Shown here: one piece after another, positions 10,268-22,965 of the stretch
Layout: every line of letters begins with the position of its first letter
Position numbering within the stretch: the stretch's first letter is position 1
Assembly: GCF_901000735.1 (NCBI RefSeq)
Contig: NC_081542.1
Coordinates: 31,683,573-31,747,572 of the forward strand
DNA length: 64,000 nucleotides
Direction of reading: 5' to 3'
Source: Corylus avellana
Taxonomy: Eukaryota > Streptophyta > Magnoliopsida > Fagales > Betulaceae
Program-made: the position numbers and the translations under genes
The notes under the pieces: model-generated
Told to the model about the DNA's origin: nothing
Databases searched by the model: none
Seen by the model: only the letters and a program-made list of their open reading frames with translations

Positions 10268-11140
10268 TTATATGACAACATCTGGTTTGTCTATAGATCT
10301 TTTAATGTTCATACTTTTGAAATAATATAACAGTCTTGAGACTCCTCTAAAGAGATTTGTTTATAACCGTTGCTTTGCTATGGTAGATAATAATAGTATT
10401 ATAAGTGTTATAGTCCATGATTGTAGTGACTTTAATTAGCCGCCAATGGGTATTCTAAGCTAGTTCCAAAGTGTTGAAGGCAACAAAATGATTAGCTTTG
10501 CTCTCAGGGACACAAATGAGAACAACTGTGGGATTGTACTTACATTATAATATTTTAAAATCATCATTTCTATTAGAATAAAGACGAAGTTTCTACTAAA
10601 TCTAAAGGATGAATAATGTTGTAGTCAGCATTCATTCATTTGAGCAAATGGGAATTGAAAGGACTAATTAAGTTTTACTCCGATCCCCTGATTATCTAGA
10701 AAAAGAAATAAGCTTCCATAATTTTTGATTGCTTAAAATTGTTGTTTTATGTAGAATTGATTTCTTGAAATATTTGTTACATGTTAATTTAAAATTATAA
10801 TTAAATTATTTTTTTGATTGAAAATGTGCATTAAATAATTTAAATCATAAGGACTTGTGCTTTAGACTATTCTTTTTGGTACTTGTAGGACTTGTGTTTT
10901 GATCTTCGTCTCATGAGTTCTCATGATTGTGAGTTTTACAGAGGACTCTGTTTTGGCAGAGAGTCTGTTCATATATTTACATCCTACTAAACGTTATGGC
11001 CACCGTTGGGATAGAATAGAAAGTTGCATTGAGAATAGCATATTTCATAGAACACAAAAGTATTTCTAAAACTTATATATATATACACAAAAATTCAATG
11101 GTGTGTTTTTGTTGATTTTGGATTTATATTGTATAACTTA
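10268..11140. other. 3' flank of the receptor kinase, non-coding
   Basis: No gene seen. AATAATATAA at 10320-10329 could serve as a poly(A) signal. AT-rich with no recognised repeat. Confidence 0.4.
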
Positions 11141-11633
11141 GGCTCCTTTTTTTCGATGTAAAACTTTTTTCTGTCGAAAACTATTTTCAGCCAAAACATT
11201 TTCTTGGAAAACGTTTTCCGGTGTTTGGCGCGTACGGAAAATCACAAATTTTTATTTTTTTATATTCAATCACTTTAATTTACGAAAATGTCCTAACTGG
11301 GTCCCGACGAGTCCCGACTGGGTCCAAGCGGGGTCTCGACTGAGTCTCGATAATGTCCTAACCAGGTCCTAATGGTGTCACGATTAGGTCTCGGCTAGGT
11401 CCCAACGGGGTTCCAACAACATCTTGGCTGGGTTTGTCAATTTAAGAATAAGATGGTTAAACTTGAAAAATGATTTACGGTTTTCAAAAATGAAAACTAT
11501 TTTTCGAAAATTAAAAAGGCATTTTGGTTAAACAAAAACTATTTTTCGTTGACTATTATTTTCCATCACACCAAATACTCGAAAATACAAAAAATATTTC
11601 CATAAATCATTTTACGCTGAAACAAATGGATAC
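11141..11633. mobile_element. hAT-like MITE
   Basis: Left end GGCTCCTTTTTTTCGATGTA and right end TTTACGCTGAAACAAATGGA are imperfect inverted repeats of a widespread plant family whose left end reads like GGCTCCGTTT..TCGACGTAAA. A truncated relative starts at 43671. The centre (about 11285-11435) is a run of degenerate GGGTCCCGACT-like units. No clear target duplication survives. Confidence 0.6.
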
Positions 11634-12047
11634 TATTTTTTGTACAACAAAGAAGAATTGATTATTTGATTTCTTTAAAAATATTGGTTTCATGGTAATT
11701 TTATAATTAAACTAATTGTTAGATAAAAATGTGCATTAGATTGTATTTTAGTTGACTCCAATCATGAGTTGGAAATAAATATATAAGTTATTATAGCACA
11801 TGAACTTTTGAATGGCAAGGGATGATCAAGATCATGATGTGGTTTTGTTCCAGGCTGTTTGTCCATCAAGTGTGATTCGTCATCAAAGGTTTTTTCTTGA
11901 TTATTTTGTATTCGCCAAATTTATTTCGAAGAAGGTTTCGGACGAATCATTTTATTTTTCTTTTTATTCAATATACATTAGAAGTTCACGAACAATAATT
12001 TGTTCAAAAAATAAATTGTGCTTGAATACTCGGTTCGTCTTCCCTTT

Positions 12048-12620
12048 AAAAGATGACAGTCGTACTCAAAATCTTCGCTTATAGAGTAGCAACTGTCTTT
12101 ATAGACAAATATGTCAAGATTGAAGAAAGCACCACAATAGAGAGTCTAGAAAAATTTGTTAAGTAGGCGGTTTCAATTTTTTTCAACGAGTACTTAAGGT
12201 TACCGAACAACATTGCCATTACCAGATTGTTAGAAGTTGGCGAAACACATGGTTTTTCACTCATGTTGGGGAGCATGATTGCATCCACTAAAGATGAAAG
12301 AATTGTCTGACTAAATGAAAATGTCTGTTTTTTGGTCATATTCATGAACCAACAATTATTTTGAAAGCAGTGGGGTTCATATGATATTTGGATGACACGT
12401 GTTTTTTGGGTTACCCAATTCTCAGAATGGCATCAACATGCAAGAAATGTCTTCTATATTTCTCGAGCTCGTTGAAAGGAGTGCTCCAATTAATTACTCA
12501 ATCAATGGGATACTATTTAGGCAATGGTACATATCCACAGTGGTCAAGATCAATTCTATTTTTACAAGGAAATATGAGAAAATATTTTGCTGTAGCCCAA
12601 GTCAACAAGGACGTATATAG
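12048..12620 (+). pseudogene. PIF/Harbinger transposase remnant (DDE_Tnp_4 type)
   Basis: Conserved N-terminal transposase stretches can be read across shifting frames: MTVVLKIFAYRVATVFIDKY, then TTIESLEKFVK, a stop, FFNEYLRLPNNIAITRLLEV, then GETHGFSLMLGSM. Next come FFGLPNSQNGINMQEMSSIF and, in another frame, MGYYLGNGTYPQWSRSILF, then MRKYFAVAQVNKDV. These match the plant Harbinger pattern (FFGLPGSxND, GYYLxDGIYPxW, FAxAQE) from knowledge of the family. Stops and frameshifts kill it, and the C-terminal part with the last acidic residue is absent. An open frame at 11812-12084 leads into it but shows no recognisable domain. It pairs with ORF1 at 13203-14249. Confidence 0.75.
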
Positions 12621-13202
12621 AATGCATTATTAAAGACATAATAATGCATTACCTGATCATTGAAAATGAGTGAAATATCGACCATGTTATTGACTTCAAA
12701 TATGAACAACTTCATGAAACTCCCCATATACCAATCTCTCACATTATAGACAAAGAAACTCATTACAACTCCAATTGAAACTCGTTAAGCATTTTTGAAA
12801 ATTGCAGTCAATTGTAAAAACTTTGTAATTTGCAATACTTATTTAGCATTATTGTATTTTTCAGTTTTTTCAAGCTTAATATCATGCCAATCCATTAATA
12901 TCATTTGTCAAAACTAAAATTACTGTTATTAAATTTTAATTTCTTTGTTTAGTGTGTGTTTTTTTTAGACTCAATTATTTACCCGACATATATTATGGAC
13001 TATGACTATCTATTTGATCACCAACTACCTGACATATTACATAAAATTTACAAAGATGAACTAATCCCTACACATCATACTATCACTCCAATTTGTTCAA
13101 CACCAATAACAAAGTAAGATATAGAATTTCATTTAACAATTACCTTAAAAGAAGATGAACTATCTTCATAGTAACATGATCAGTTAAACACTATTTCCTC
13201 CT
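12621..13202. other. Spacer between the two Harbinger genes
   Basis: AT-rich, no open frame of note. Probably the decayed 3' part of the transposase gene and the intergenic region of the same transposon. Confidence 0.4.
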
Positions 13203-14249
13203 TCAACTTTCAACGATTTTCATTTGGCGATGTTGAATATATTCTTTTTGAAATTTAGACAAGCCACTTGTATCCATCAGTATAATTTTGTCATCCTTCC
13301 TCTCTTTTTCCGCTCGAAGCTTTTCTTGCTTAAATCGAAGTCTCTCTTGCTTGTGCTCGAGAAGAATGAGAAGTCTCTCTTGCTCTTGAACAAATATTTC
13401 CCCAATAAGTTCCATTTTCTTCTCTTCATTTCTCTCATTTAGTATCCCTGCAACATCCACACTCGCACTATTTTTCCTATTTTGTTTATTCAATCGTTCA
13501 TTTTCAACCTTCCCTCCTAGTGGTCTCTCCGAATCTACAAAGTTATTGGTGAAGATATCATTTTCCCCGATATTTATCGAATCTGGAGTAGAAGGAGAAC
13601 ATGTCAATGCAAATAGTCTTTTTCTCGATTTTACCTTGTCATTAATCAATTTTGGTTGGCACCTCAAAACATTCCAACAATGTTGAAATTGAAATGAAGT
13701 TTTTTGAAATTTGTGAAACATTAGTTTCGCCTTGGCAATCTGCAAAATTAACAAATAGAAAATAATTAGACCCTTATCACTACTGGTGCATTGATGCATT
13801 GACATCACATTCAATAGAATTTATATCTTGTCTTGCTCATTCACACCACTTTGATGCATTACTTCAATCTCGGCCAAGTATCTGCAAAACTTTGCTGAGC
13901 TCTTATTAATTAGTGACCATCGATTCAATAGAGATACCTGAGTTTGTTTAGAAATGAAGGTCTTATTCTCGTGGAAGTACTCCCAAATTCTCCTCCAATA
14001 TGTAGTGTGGTTTTGCTCATTTCCTTCCATTGAATCCAAATTAGTATTTAGCCACGCCGATACAAGGAGATTATCTTCTTCTATGGTGAAGTTACTACCC
14101 CGTCGTCTCCTAGCACTAGATTCTATTTCAACTTGGGATGGAGACATTTGATCCATTAGATTTGAAGATCCCAAAAATTCATTATCAAGCCGAGACCCCT
14201 CATGCAAACTATTGGTTAAGTATGAGTCTCCTTCCATTTGCGAGTCCAT
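13203..14249 (-). CDS. Harbinger ORF1: Myb/SANT-like protein with NAM-associated C-terminal domain
   Basis: Two exons on the minus strand: 14249-13827 (141 codons) and 13739-13203 (178 codons plus stop), both phase 0, giving 319 residues. I start at ATG 14249 (MDSQMEGDSY) because a splice-acceptor-like TTGTGTTGTAG lies just upstream. Exon 1 has the SANT-like trihelix (NFTIEEDNLLVSAWLNTNLD, YWRRIWEYFHENK, SLLNRWSLINK, VMHQSGVNEQDK). Exon 2 starts IAKAKLMFHKFQKTSFQFQH and ends in a charged coiled coil (residues of type EQERLLILLEHKQERLRFKQ). In PIF/Harbinger elements this protein binds the transposon DNA and assists the transposase; plant annotations often mislabel it as glutathione S-transferase T3-like. 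Oddity: the acceptor TTTTGCAG is perfect but the donor reads AAG|ATATAA instead of GT, so splicing is probably lost. Confidence 0.75.
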
Positions 14250-14759
14250 TAATAGCCTACAACACAAGTTCATTTTGGAAAAGAGGTATAAATTAAGAAT
14301 CATGCTTATTGTTCATTCTAAAACTACATGGATGGAAACATAATGCATCATGTACCATAAATCCAACATATTGTAGGTCTAAAACAACAGGAATAGAAAC
14401 ATAAACAAATTACATGCACAAATTGAAGCAAGTAATGCACTCCATTGTCCTTCACAATAATTGATAAAATTAGTAGCATCACCCCCTTTCTTTTCCTCAA
14501 CCAGAGTGATGAAAGGCTTTAATATGGTGGGGTATTAGCATCATCAAAGAATAACGAAAGACATTGCCTCTCCCAAAACAAGCCAAAACATTACAAAATT
14601 TACCTTTGCAGTCCAACCCATCAAACTAGGAAAGATCAACAGAAATTTTTGGAGAAATAAACACAAAAAACCCATCAATACCCACTATAGAGCATCAATA
14701 ATTTTTCCCAAACTATTCCCTTCTTACAATGAAAACCTCTTGGTGTTTGAGCAAATGAC
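14250..14759. other. Non-coding 5' flank of Harbinger ORF1
   Basis: AT-rich, no frame or terminal repeat recognised. Confidence 0.4.
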
Positions 14760-15076
14760 TGTTGTGACAAATACCCAACTAAATTAATAGGCGAATATCT
14801 GCTACGTTTTACTCGCAAGTGCTCGAGATCAAAACTAGAGGATATTAGGCAAATACAAGATCATTCCCACGAGGATTGTTAATTTTATTTAGAATTGATT
14901 TTCCAAATTAAAATAACAGAATTTGTCACGAATTTGATATATTGAAAAGAAAATAAGAATAATGAAAGGGTTAGGGTTTTGACATCCACCATTAATCAGA
15001 CTAATTAAGTAAATACTAGGCCAATGTTACAATCATATGGTATAATTATTGCTTGTCAACCTACGGGCATGGTATC
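14760..15076 (-). mobile_element. LTR-A fragment, truncated
   Basis: Begins TGTTGTGACAAATACCC (the reverse-complemented LTR-A end) and follows the LTR-A sequence down to GGGCATGGTATC, where LTR-B starts. The rest of this LTR is not adjacent to the next visible break. Confidence 0.7.
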
Positions 15077-16013
15077 TGTAGTGACCCCAATAATTAACTA
15101 AGCTTAGGTAGCTTAGTTATAAGGTTAATTTTGGTTTTGGGTCACTAGGGATAGCTAGAAGAGCATTTTGGGAATTTTGGACTGTCTAACCGGACGTATG
15201 TTCTTGTCTGTAGTAGAGGACATACGCTAGGGTTGCCAAATGTATGCTCCTGTTTTTAGTGCGGACGTACGTATGGGGACTGCCATATGAACACTAACAA
15301 TAGTACGCCATACTCTGCAAATAGTACATGGACGTACGCCCCTATAGTACCAGACGTCCTCTACTTTTCAAAGTAGTTGGTAAGCGTCTCTAGCTTTTCT
15401 CTTCTACAAATACAAAGCCTACCCTCACCCTTTTTTCATTCAAACTCGCACCTAGGCTCCCAAAAACCCTTTTGTGAGTGTGTTCTTGTGAGATTGTGTG
15501 TTTTGTGGAGAAGGAGAGGTGTTTTCTTGAAAGTTGCTTCTAGGAGGTAACGCTCTACGCTTAGCTTTTCTTTCTAAGTCGCTATGCTTTTTTAATGCTT
15601 TCTAGAGTAGCTTAGACGTTGGTTTGAAACTTTAGAGATGTTATACCGTTGATCTTATTTAGAGTTGGGCTTAGCATTCCATTGTGTTTTCTATTGCATG
15701 GAAACCTTATTTGGAGAGAGGAGGTCTTAGAAATCCATTTCGATGGGTTTAGAAGCAGTTTGGGAGGATAGGTGGACATTTGGAACAAACAAGGTTCTAC
15801 CTGAAACTTTCTAGGCGGACGTACGGCCTCGAGCCCGGATGTACGTTCAGAAGCATTTCAGGGGAAAAGACGCTTTGACCAAGTCGTCTGATAGCCTCTG
15901 TTTTTATGTTCTAGGTTTGTTTTAGTTGGATTTAGAACTAATGATAGGTCTTTTCTCAGTATTCGAGGTTATAGAGTCTCAAGGAAAATTAACGGAGGAA
16001 CCTTACGAACTAG

Positions 16014-17412
16014 TGATAAGTGCTAAAATATACATATTTTAGCCCCTTAATTTACATTTGTTAATTTCTTAGTCTTGTTATTTTGTGCTGTTTTAGTTCC
16101 TTTTTGTGTTTTCATTGTTTTTGTAGGTCATGGAAGAAAAGGAAGCATTTCTGGAAGTATCGGGCTTAAAGGGCAATTTGGGAAAAAGCTAGAAGTTTTG
16201 GATCAACCACAAGAGTACAGGCGCAGTGCGATCGAGCGCACTACACCTAGGCTCGATCACACTAGCGCTCGAGCGCCCAATCCAAGGAGTGAGCGCAGCA
16301 TGTGCCCACGTGCATAAGAAGAAGCATCGATCACACAACTGCGATCAAGCGCAACATACATGAGATCGAGCCCAGGCTTGCGCTTGAGCGCAACTCCTAG
16401 GATCGAGTGCACTCGTGCGCTAGAGAACAGTGTGGCGGCTGAGCCTATTTTTGAAAGACCTTTAGGTTAAAATTTGGATTTCTAGGGTTTCTAGAGGCTT
16501 CTAGGGTTCCCTTAATCCCTATAAATAGACCTATAGGCCTCCAGGAAAGATATACAAGTTTTAGAGGAGACAATTCTAGCGAGGAGAATTTGGAGGCTAC
16601 TTCCAAAAGTCGTTTTTGGTTCTTTCTTTTCCCTTTTTATTTTAATTATGTGTAACTAATTCTTTATTTAAGGGTTAGATTGAAGCTCTAATGATGTCTT
16701 TATAGGATTTCAATATTGGCGCCTTTGCTATAATCATATTTTGGTATATTTAAATTGATTATTTCCTGGTTAATTGAATTTCTCATATGAATGTGCCTGA
16801 TCAACATATGCTTGTGGTATTGATTAGTTATTTAAGTCAATTTGGATGACCGAGTCCTAGGCTTAATAGAGTGACAAGAAATCTCATCGTTGGGGTTCTT
16901 GGATTAATCAACATGGAAAACCGAGAGTAGACACCCATGCCCTAGGCTTCATGTTTTTGTCGATTTCCATAGATTTATGCTTTCTTAAATAAAAACTTAG
17001 TAGACACCCATGCTAAATCCTTTAAGAAAGAAAAGAATTAGAGTGGACACCCATGTCTAATTTGTTATTTAGGGAGATCAATAACTTAAGGAGTATACAC
17101 CCATGCCCTTAGGTTGACAAGCATTAATTATATCGGTATGATTGGCGCATTGGCATATTGTTATCTTAATTAGTCTGATTAGTGGTGGATGTCAAAACCC
17201 TAGCACGTTCATTTATCTTTATCTCTTTTCATTATATTAATTTCGTGACAATCTTGATATTAAATTTAGAAAATCAATTCTAAGCAAAATCAACAATCCT
17301 CGTGGGAATAATCTCGTATTTGCGCACTATATTATCGTTTGATCTTGTGCACTTGATAGTTAAAACGTACCAAATATTCGCCTATTAATTTAGGTGGGTA
17401 TTTGGCATAACA
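16014..17412 (+). mobile_element. Solo LTR-A copy 1 (1399 bp)
   Basis: Starts TGATAAGTGCTAAAATA... and ends GGTATTTGGCATAACA. TATA box CTATAAATAG at about 16519-16528. Carries a cluster of GCGATCGAGCGC-like motifs (about 16220-16430). Flanks ACTAG and CCCAG give only a partial 5-base duplication. No internal domain. Confidence 0.8.
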
Positions 17413-18196
17413 CCCAGGTGAGTACAAACTCACATGGATGCTTGTTGTTACTTTTTCCGCATTGCACGTCATCGAGCACCCAAAATAAGAATTAAGGGTA
17501 CTCCAGCAGATGAACCTGTCATCGAGCACCCAAAATTTGGCAGAATCCAATGGAATCAAAGCTATTCACATATGCCACGGGTACCACGGGCACCAGCAGC
17601 TAAGGCAGAAAGAGTCGAGGAGGATGAGCCTATGAAAATAAATGAGCCTGCGGCTGAGCAGGAGGCCGAAGAGGAGACCGTCACCATGGGCATTTCACAC
17701 TGTCTATACATCTGTGATGAATTCATATTCCTCCGGTTTGAGCTACCTAATCAGAGAAGAGAAGCACGAGAGGACATGTTTCTAGCAGACCAAAGATTAG
17801 CAAAACAAGAAGAATTGTTGCAGTCCTTATTAGCATGATTTCCACTTGCCTCAAGGGCATCTTCTTTGGGACAACAGTGAGAGGGTAACAATAGTTTAGC
17901 ATTGTTCCTGCCACAATGTTATGTACGGTAGCGTGCAATATCTGAGGCACCGGTGTTGTACTACAGGTCCCTCGGGACAATGCTAACCTTGCTGAGAAGG
18001 GGTAATTTCTTGGGTAGACTATACGATTGAACTATTACTATTACTCATGACTATAAGCATATATTATATCTATATTACATCCATGATAAACTGTCATCTT
18101 ATAATGTTGTATGCCCTATACGATAAACAATTGAGTTCACCATTTAATGACGGGTACGTCATGTGCATTTATACTCACTAAGTCCTCGGACTTACC

Positions 18197-19587
18197 TGAT
18201 AAGTGCTAAAATATATGTATTTTAGCCCCTTAATTTACATTTGTTAATTCCTTAGTTTTGTTAGTTTGTGCAATTTTATTTCTTTTTTGTGTTTTCTTTG
18301 TTTTATAGGTTTTTGGAAAAAAAAAAATAAAGCTTTTCTGGAAGTATCGGGCTTAAAGAGTAAATTTGGGAAAATCTAAAGGTTTCGATAGTGCGATCGA
18401 TCGCACTTCCAAAGAGGTCCAAGCCAAGATGCAAGTGCAGGCTTGCGCTCGTACGCACAAGAAGAAGGCTCGATCGCAGACCTGTGATCGAGAGCACACG
18501 GGCCGCGATCGAGCGCAGCCATGCGTCAAGAGCAAGGCAGCAGCTGCCCTATTCCAAAAAGTGCCCTTTTTCACCCCAACTAGGGTTTTCAAAACCCTAG
18601 GTGAACTAGGATGCAAAACCTACAGTTTTTAGGGTTTCTAGAGTGTTCCTAAGGCCTATAAATAGACCCTTAAGTCTATAGAATAGACACACAATCTCAA
18701 GGAGAAGAATTGGAGGTTCTTCAAGCTAGAGTTTTCGGGTTTATTCTTTTCCTTTCTATTTTATTTTATAAAGATTTTTAACATCAAACTCATGTGTAAC
18801 TAAACTCCTAAGTAGGGCTAGATTGAAGCCCTAATTATGTTTATTTAATATTTCAATATTGGCGCCTTTGTAATAATCATATTGTGATGCTTAACTTGAT
18901 TAACTCCTATTTCGTTGAATTCCTCATATGTGTGTGACTGGCCATTATATGCTTGTGGTATGGATTAGTTATTTAAGTCAATTTGGATGATCAAGTCTTG
19001 GGCTTAATAGAGTGACAAAAGAATTTTCTCACGGGTTCTTAGGTTAATTAACATGGAAAACCGGGAGTATACACCTATGCCCTAGGTTCCATGTGTTTGT
19101 CGATTTCCATAGATTTATGCTTTCTTAAAGAACAACTTAGTATACATCCATGCTAAATCCTTTAAGAAAGAAAAGAGTTAGAGTATACACCCATGCCTAA
19201 TTCGTTGCTTAGGAAAATCTATAGCTTAAGGAGTATACACCCATGCCTAATTCGTTGCTTAGGAAAATCTATAGCTTAAGGAGTATACACCCATGCCCTT
19301 AGGTTGGCAAACATTAGGTATTCATAATATGATTAGATCATTGGCATATTGTTATACTATGTGAGAATGATTAGTGGTGAATATCAAAGCCCTACCTTTA
19401 TCTTTATTAACTCAAAAATCAATCTTTGTTTTGTTTTAATTACAAAATTTATTTTAAGCATAATTTACTGCAATCTTCGTGGGAATGATCTCGTACTTGC
19501 ACCCTATACTACTAATTTGATCTTGTGTACTTGCGAGTTAAACGTACATTTATTTACCTATTAATTTAGGTGGATATTTGCACAACA
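18197..19587 (+). mobile_element. Solo LTR-A copy 2 (1391 bp)
   Basis: Starts TGATAAGTGCTAAAATATAT and ends TATTTGCACAACA, flanked by the perfect 5-base duplication TTACC (18192-18196 and 19588-19592). Contains the motif cluster at about 18390-18530, a TATA box in CCTATAAATAGACC (about 18656), and an internal tandem duplication of roughly 60 bases (about 19187-19300: GAGTATACACCCATGCC...). Confidence 0.9.
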
Positions 19588-19673
19588 TTACCCTTGTATT
19601 ATTTCTCTTTTTTCTCCATATGTACAACTATGCTGTTATAGATAGTTTAGCAGAAGATGGATACCGAGAAGTA

Positions 19674-21151
19674 TGTTGTGCTAAATACTACCTAAATTAA
19701 TAGATAATATTTAGTACATTTTACTCGCAAGTGCACAAGATCAAACAATAGTATAGTGCAACAAGTACGAGATCGATCTCATGAGGATTGTTGATTTTGT
19801 TTTATAATTGATAAAAATATTAACTTGTCACTAAATTAATATTGTGAAAAAGAAATAAAAATATATAAAGATAAATGAAAGGTAAAGGTAAGGCTTTGAT
19901 ATCCACCTCTAATCATATTTAGATAATATAACAATATGCTAATGATCCAATCATATTATGAATATTTAATGTTTGCCAACCTAAGGGTATGAGTGTTTAC
20001 TCCTTAAGCTATTGATTTTTCTAAGCAACGAATTAGGCATGGGTGTCTACTATAATTCTTTTCTGTCTTAAAGGATTTAGCATGAGTGTCTACTAAGTTG
20101 TTCTTTAAGAAAGCATAAATCTGTGGAAATCGACAAACACATGAGGCCTATGGCATGGGTGTTTACTCCCGGTTCCCCATGTTGATTAACCCAAGAACCC
20201 AGTGTGGATTTCTTTTGTTACTTTTATTAAACCCAGGACTCGATCATCCAAATTGATTTAATTAACTAGTCCATACCACATGCATATAATGGCCAATCAC
20301 ATACATACGAGGAATTCAAGAAAACAGGAATAATCAAGTTAAGCAATACAATATGATTATCACAAAGACGCCAATATTGAAATATTAAATAAACATAATT
20401 AGGGCTTCAATCTAGTCCTTCTTAAGAGTTAGCTACACATAATTAAAATAAAACTAAAAAGAAAAGGTAAAGAAAGAACCGAAAACCGCTCTTAAAAGTA
20501 GCCTCCAATTCCTCCCCCCAAAGTTGTCTCCTTCAAATTGTCTATTGAATTGTGAGGCTTAGAGGTCTATTTATAGGACTTAGGATAGTTCTAGAAGCCC
20601 TAGCAATCCTAGAAAATTCGGAGATTTAAGTCATAGTCCAATTAGGATAAAGAAAACTTAAGCCCAAATCGGAATAGGATTCCTCCAAAATTGCATTCCT
20701 ATCTTGCAGGGTGCTTTTGGCATTGCGGCGCTCCGAATTAGGAAAATGATATTTCACAATGATTTTTATCATTTTGAGTTAGTTTTCCAATTCCACTTGA
20801 ATCACCTAAATCGGATATTTGATCTGAAAGTTATGGTCAAAATACTGAGACGTGTGCAGAATCCAATTTTGAATCCAATTCGATTTTGACTCCGATTTGA
20901 GAAATTTCGATTTAATTATTTTCTTTATTTGATTAAAAATAACCATGATTGGTTAAGCTTAACCATATCTTCTAGGTCTTCCCAATTTGTCCTTTAAGCT
21001 TGGAACTTTTCTAGAAACGCTTTATTTTCTTCCAAAAACCTATAAATCAAAGAAAATACAAAAATGAAGTAAAATAGCACAAACTAACAATACTAAGGCA
21101 TTAACACATATAAGTTTAAGGGCTAAAATATGAATATTTTGACACTTAACA
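19674..21151 (-). mobile_element. LTR-A copy 3, 3' LTR of a minus-strand element
   Basis: Reverse-complement LTR-A: begins TGTTGTGCTAAATACTACC and ends TTTTGACACTTAACA. It is followed by CACTCCCAAACTTA, whose complement is a purine-rich polypurine tract (TAAGTTTGGGAGTG). This marks it as the 3' LTR of an element whose body extends right. It lacks the GAGCGC cluster of the other copies. Confidence 0.75.
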
Positions 21152-22632
21152 CACTCCCAAACTTACATATTGCTAGTCTCTTAGCAATACAAAACTAAAA
21201 ACAAAATGGAAAAATAGAAAACAAAAAGATAAATTCATCGTTCGTGGGATGTACGATTGCATTTAGCATATGCAACAAGCCTTTTAAGCCCCTAGGAATT
21301 CCCTAGAGGACGAGTGAAGTCTCATGAGGGTTTTCCAGGAATGTTACCCACAAACATCATGAAAGAGTTCATGTTATCCAAAAATTAAGGTATCACTCAA
21401 AACCATGATTTTCATTCATTAGTAAGCTTAAAACGATAAACTCCATCTTCACAATAAATTGGAATTTAAAGTTTAACCACTTACAAAAGACATGCTAAGG
21501 CATCACAAGTTCGAAACAGTGTAAAGAGAACTAACACATAAATATGAAGCTTTCAATTATTTCCAATGTGCAATGTCTCAATGTCTCAAAGTTTACTGAA
21601 ATCCCTATTAGAATGAACAACAATGGCATTTTTTTTTCCTCATCAGGTTGTACAATGCTTAGATCCCTTAAGCTTTCTAATTGACCCATGTAACGAATGT
21701 TAAGTCAATGACTCCCAAACCAGATGGTTTTAGGGCATTAGGTGTAGAGACACCCCTAGGACTTACTAACTCGAGTCAAAAAGGCTACGAAACCAAACTA
21801 ATCATGACATTAATCAAATCAAAATTCTTCACCTTTTGACGTGAACACTCAATGCTTTGAGGCAAGAGGTCTAGTTACTTAGTGAAAAGCTGATCAATGA
21901 TTTATTTATTTTTTTTATCACATATATATATGCCAAAGTATCCATCTAATAAATCATCCAGTTTCACCCAAGATATAGAAACACACACATCAGATTTCAT
22001 GTCATACCCCACAAATTATGTGCTAATGTGCTTGTGTAAGGTCATATCAAACATGTAAATTCTCAACTGTCCTAAGCAAGTAACCAAACTGAAAAACTCA
22101 ATTATCAGATCATGTGTTCAAAATTTTAAGCTCACCAATGAAATCAAATCACAATTTTTAAGATCAACCGAAATTTTAAGAAAAACATGAACATGCATAT
22201 TTTTTTTTCTTTTCTCTTTTAATTTTTAATTTTTTTTTTCTTTTTACAACAAAACAAACAAAGCAAACAATATGAAACTGGGACAAAGTGTGTGTAAAGT
22301 GTCTCCCATAACCCCAAACTTAAATTACACATTGTCCCCAATGTGTCTATAACATGGAAAGAATTTACCCGAGATATGGATGAAATTGTTTGGAATAGCA
22401 TGACTCATAGCACACCCCCAAACATGAACTGAAGCACACTTGTCCCTGCAAAACAAAATACTAAAATAACAACGAAAAAAAAAGAACTAAAAATAAAAAT
22501 GAACAAGGCAATAAAAAGGATATGCTGTGGGGTGCCTCCCATGAGCACTAAGTTTAACGTCTTCAGCCAAACTTTGGTACTTTAAACTTGAAGCACCAAT
22601 CTTTCCTTCTGTTGCACCAAAGGGAATGAACT

Positions 22633-22805
22633 TAGGTAAAAGTAATTAACGGGAGACAACTCAGTAAAAAACAAGAAGACAACGAGACAAAGCTAGGTAA
22701 AAATAATTAACGGGAGACAACCCGGTAAAAAACAAGAAGACAATGAGACAACCTTGGGTAAAAACATTTAACGGGAGACAACCCGTTAAAAACAAGGATA
22801 AAGTG
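22633..22805. repeat. Minisatellite, unit of about 58-60 bp, 3 copies
   Basis: Unit contains TTAACGGGAGACAACCCGGT, then AAAAACAAGAAGACAACGAG. Three slightly diverged copies in a row. Confidence 0.75.
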
Positions 22806-22965
22806 AGAAAACCCTAAGGCAAATCAAATGGGAGAAAACCCTAAGGCAAATCGTATAGGAGAAAACCCTGAAGCAAATGGAAGAAAACCCTAAGGCAAAT
22901 TATATGGGAGAAAACCCTAAGGCAAATCAAATGGGAGAAAACCCTAAAGCAAATCACAGGAGGAG
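22806..22965. repeat. Minisatellite, unit of about 27 bp, 6 copies
   Basis: Unit like GGGAGAAAACCCTAAGGCAA plus about seven bases, in about six diverged copies. Confidence 0.8.

Larger units (their letters stand above)
15077..19673 (+). mobile_element. LTR-B copy 1, split by two solo LTR-A insertions
   Basis: Pieces 15077-16013, 17413-18196 and 19588-19673. It starts TGTAGTGACCCC and carries repeated GGACGTACG-like words. The second piece lines up with the LTR-B copy at 25767-27716 (GGTGAGTACAAACTCAC against GGTAAGTAAACACTTAC; GGTAGACTATACGA against GGTAGACCATACAT). Its right end is cut by the minus-strand LTR-A at 19674. Long frames inside, such as 17434-17838, have no recognisable domain. 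Confidence 0.65.

Noticed and set aside
14250..15076. Terminal inverted repeats of the Harbinger element
   Set aside because: I looked for TTA-flanked ends on both sides of the two genes and found no convincing pair.
17434..17838. 134-codon frame (and its copy at 62839)
   Set aside because: It lies across an LTR-B segment, has no recognised domain, and the copy is truncated by one substitution; most likely not a gene.
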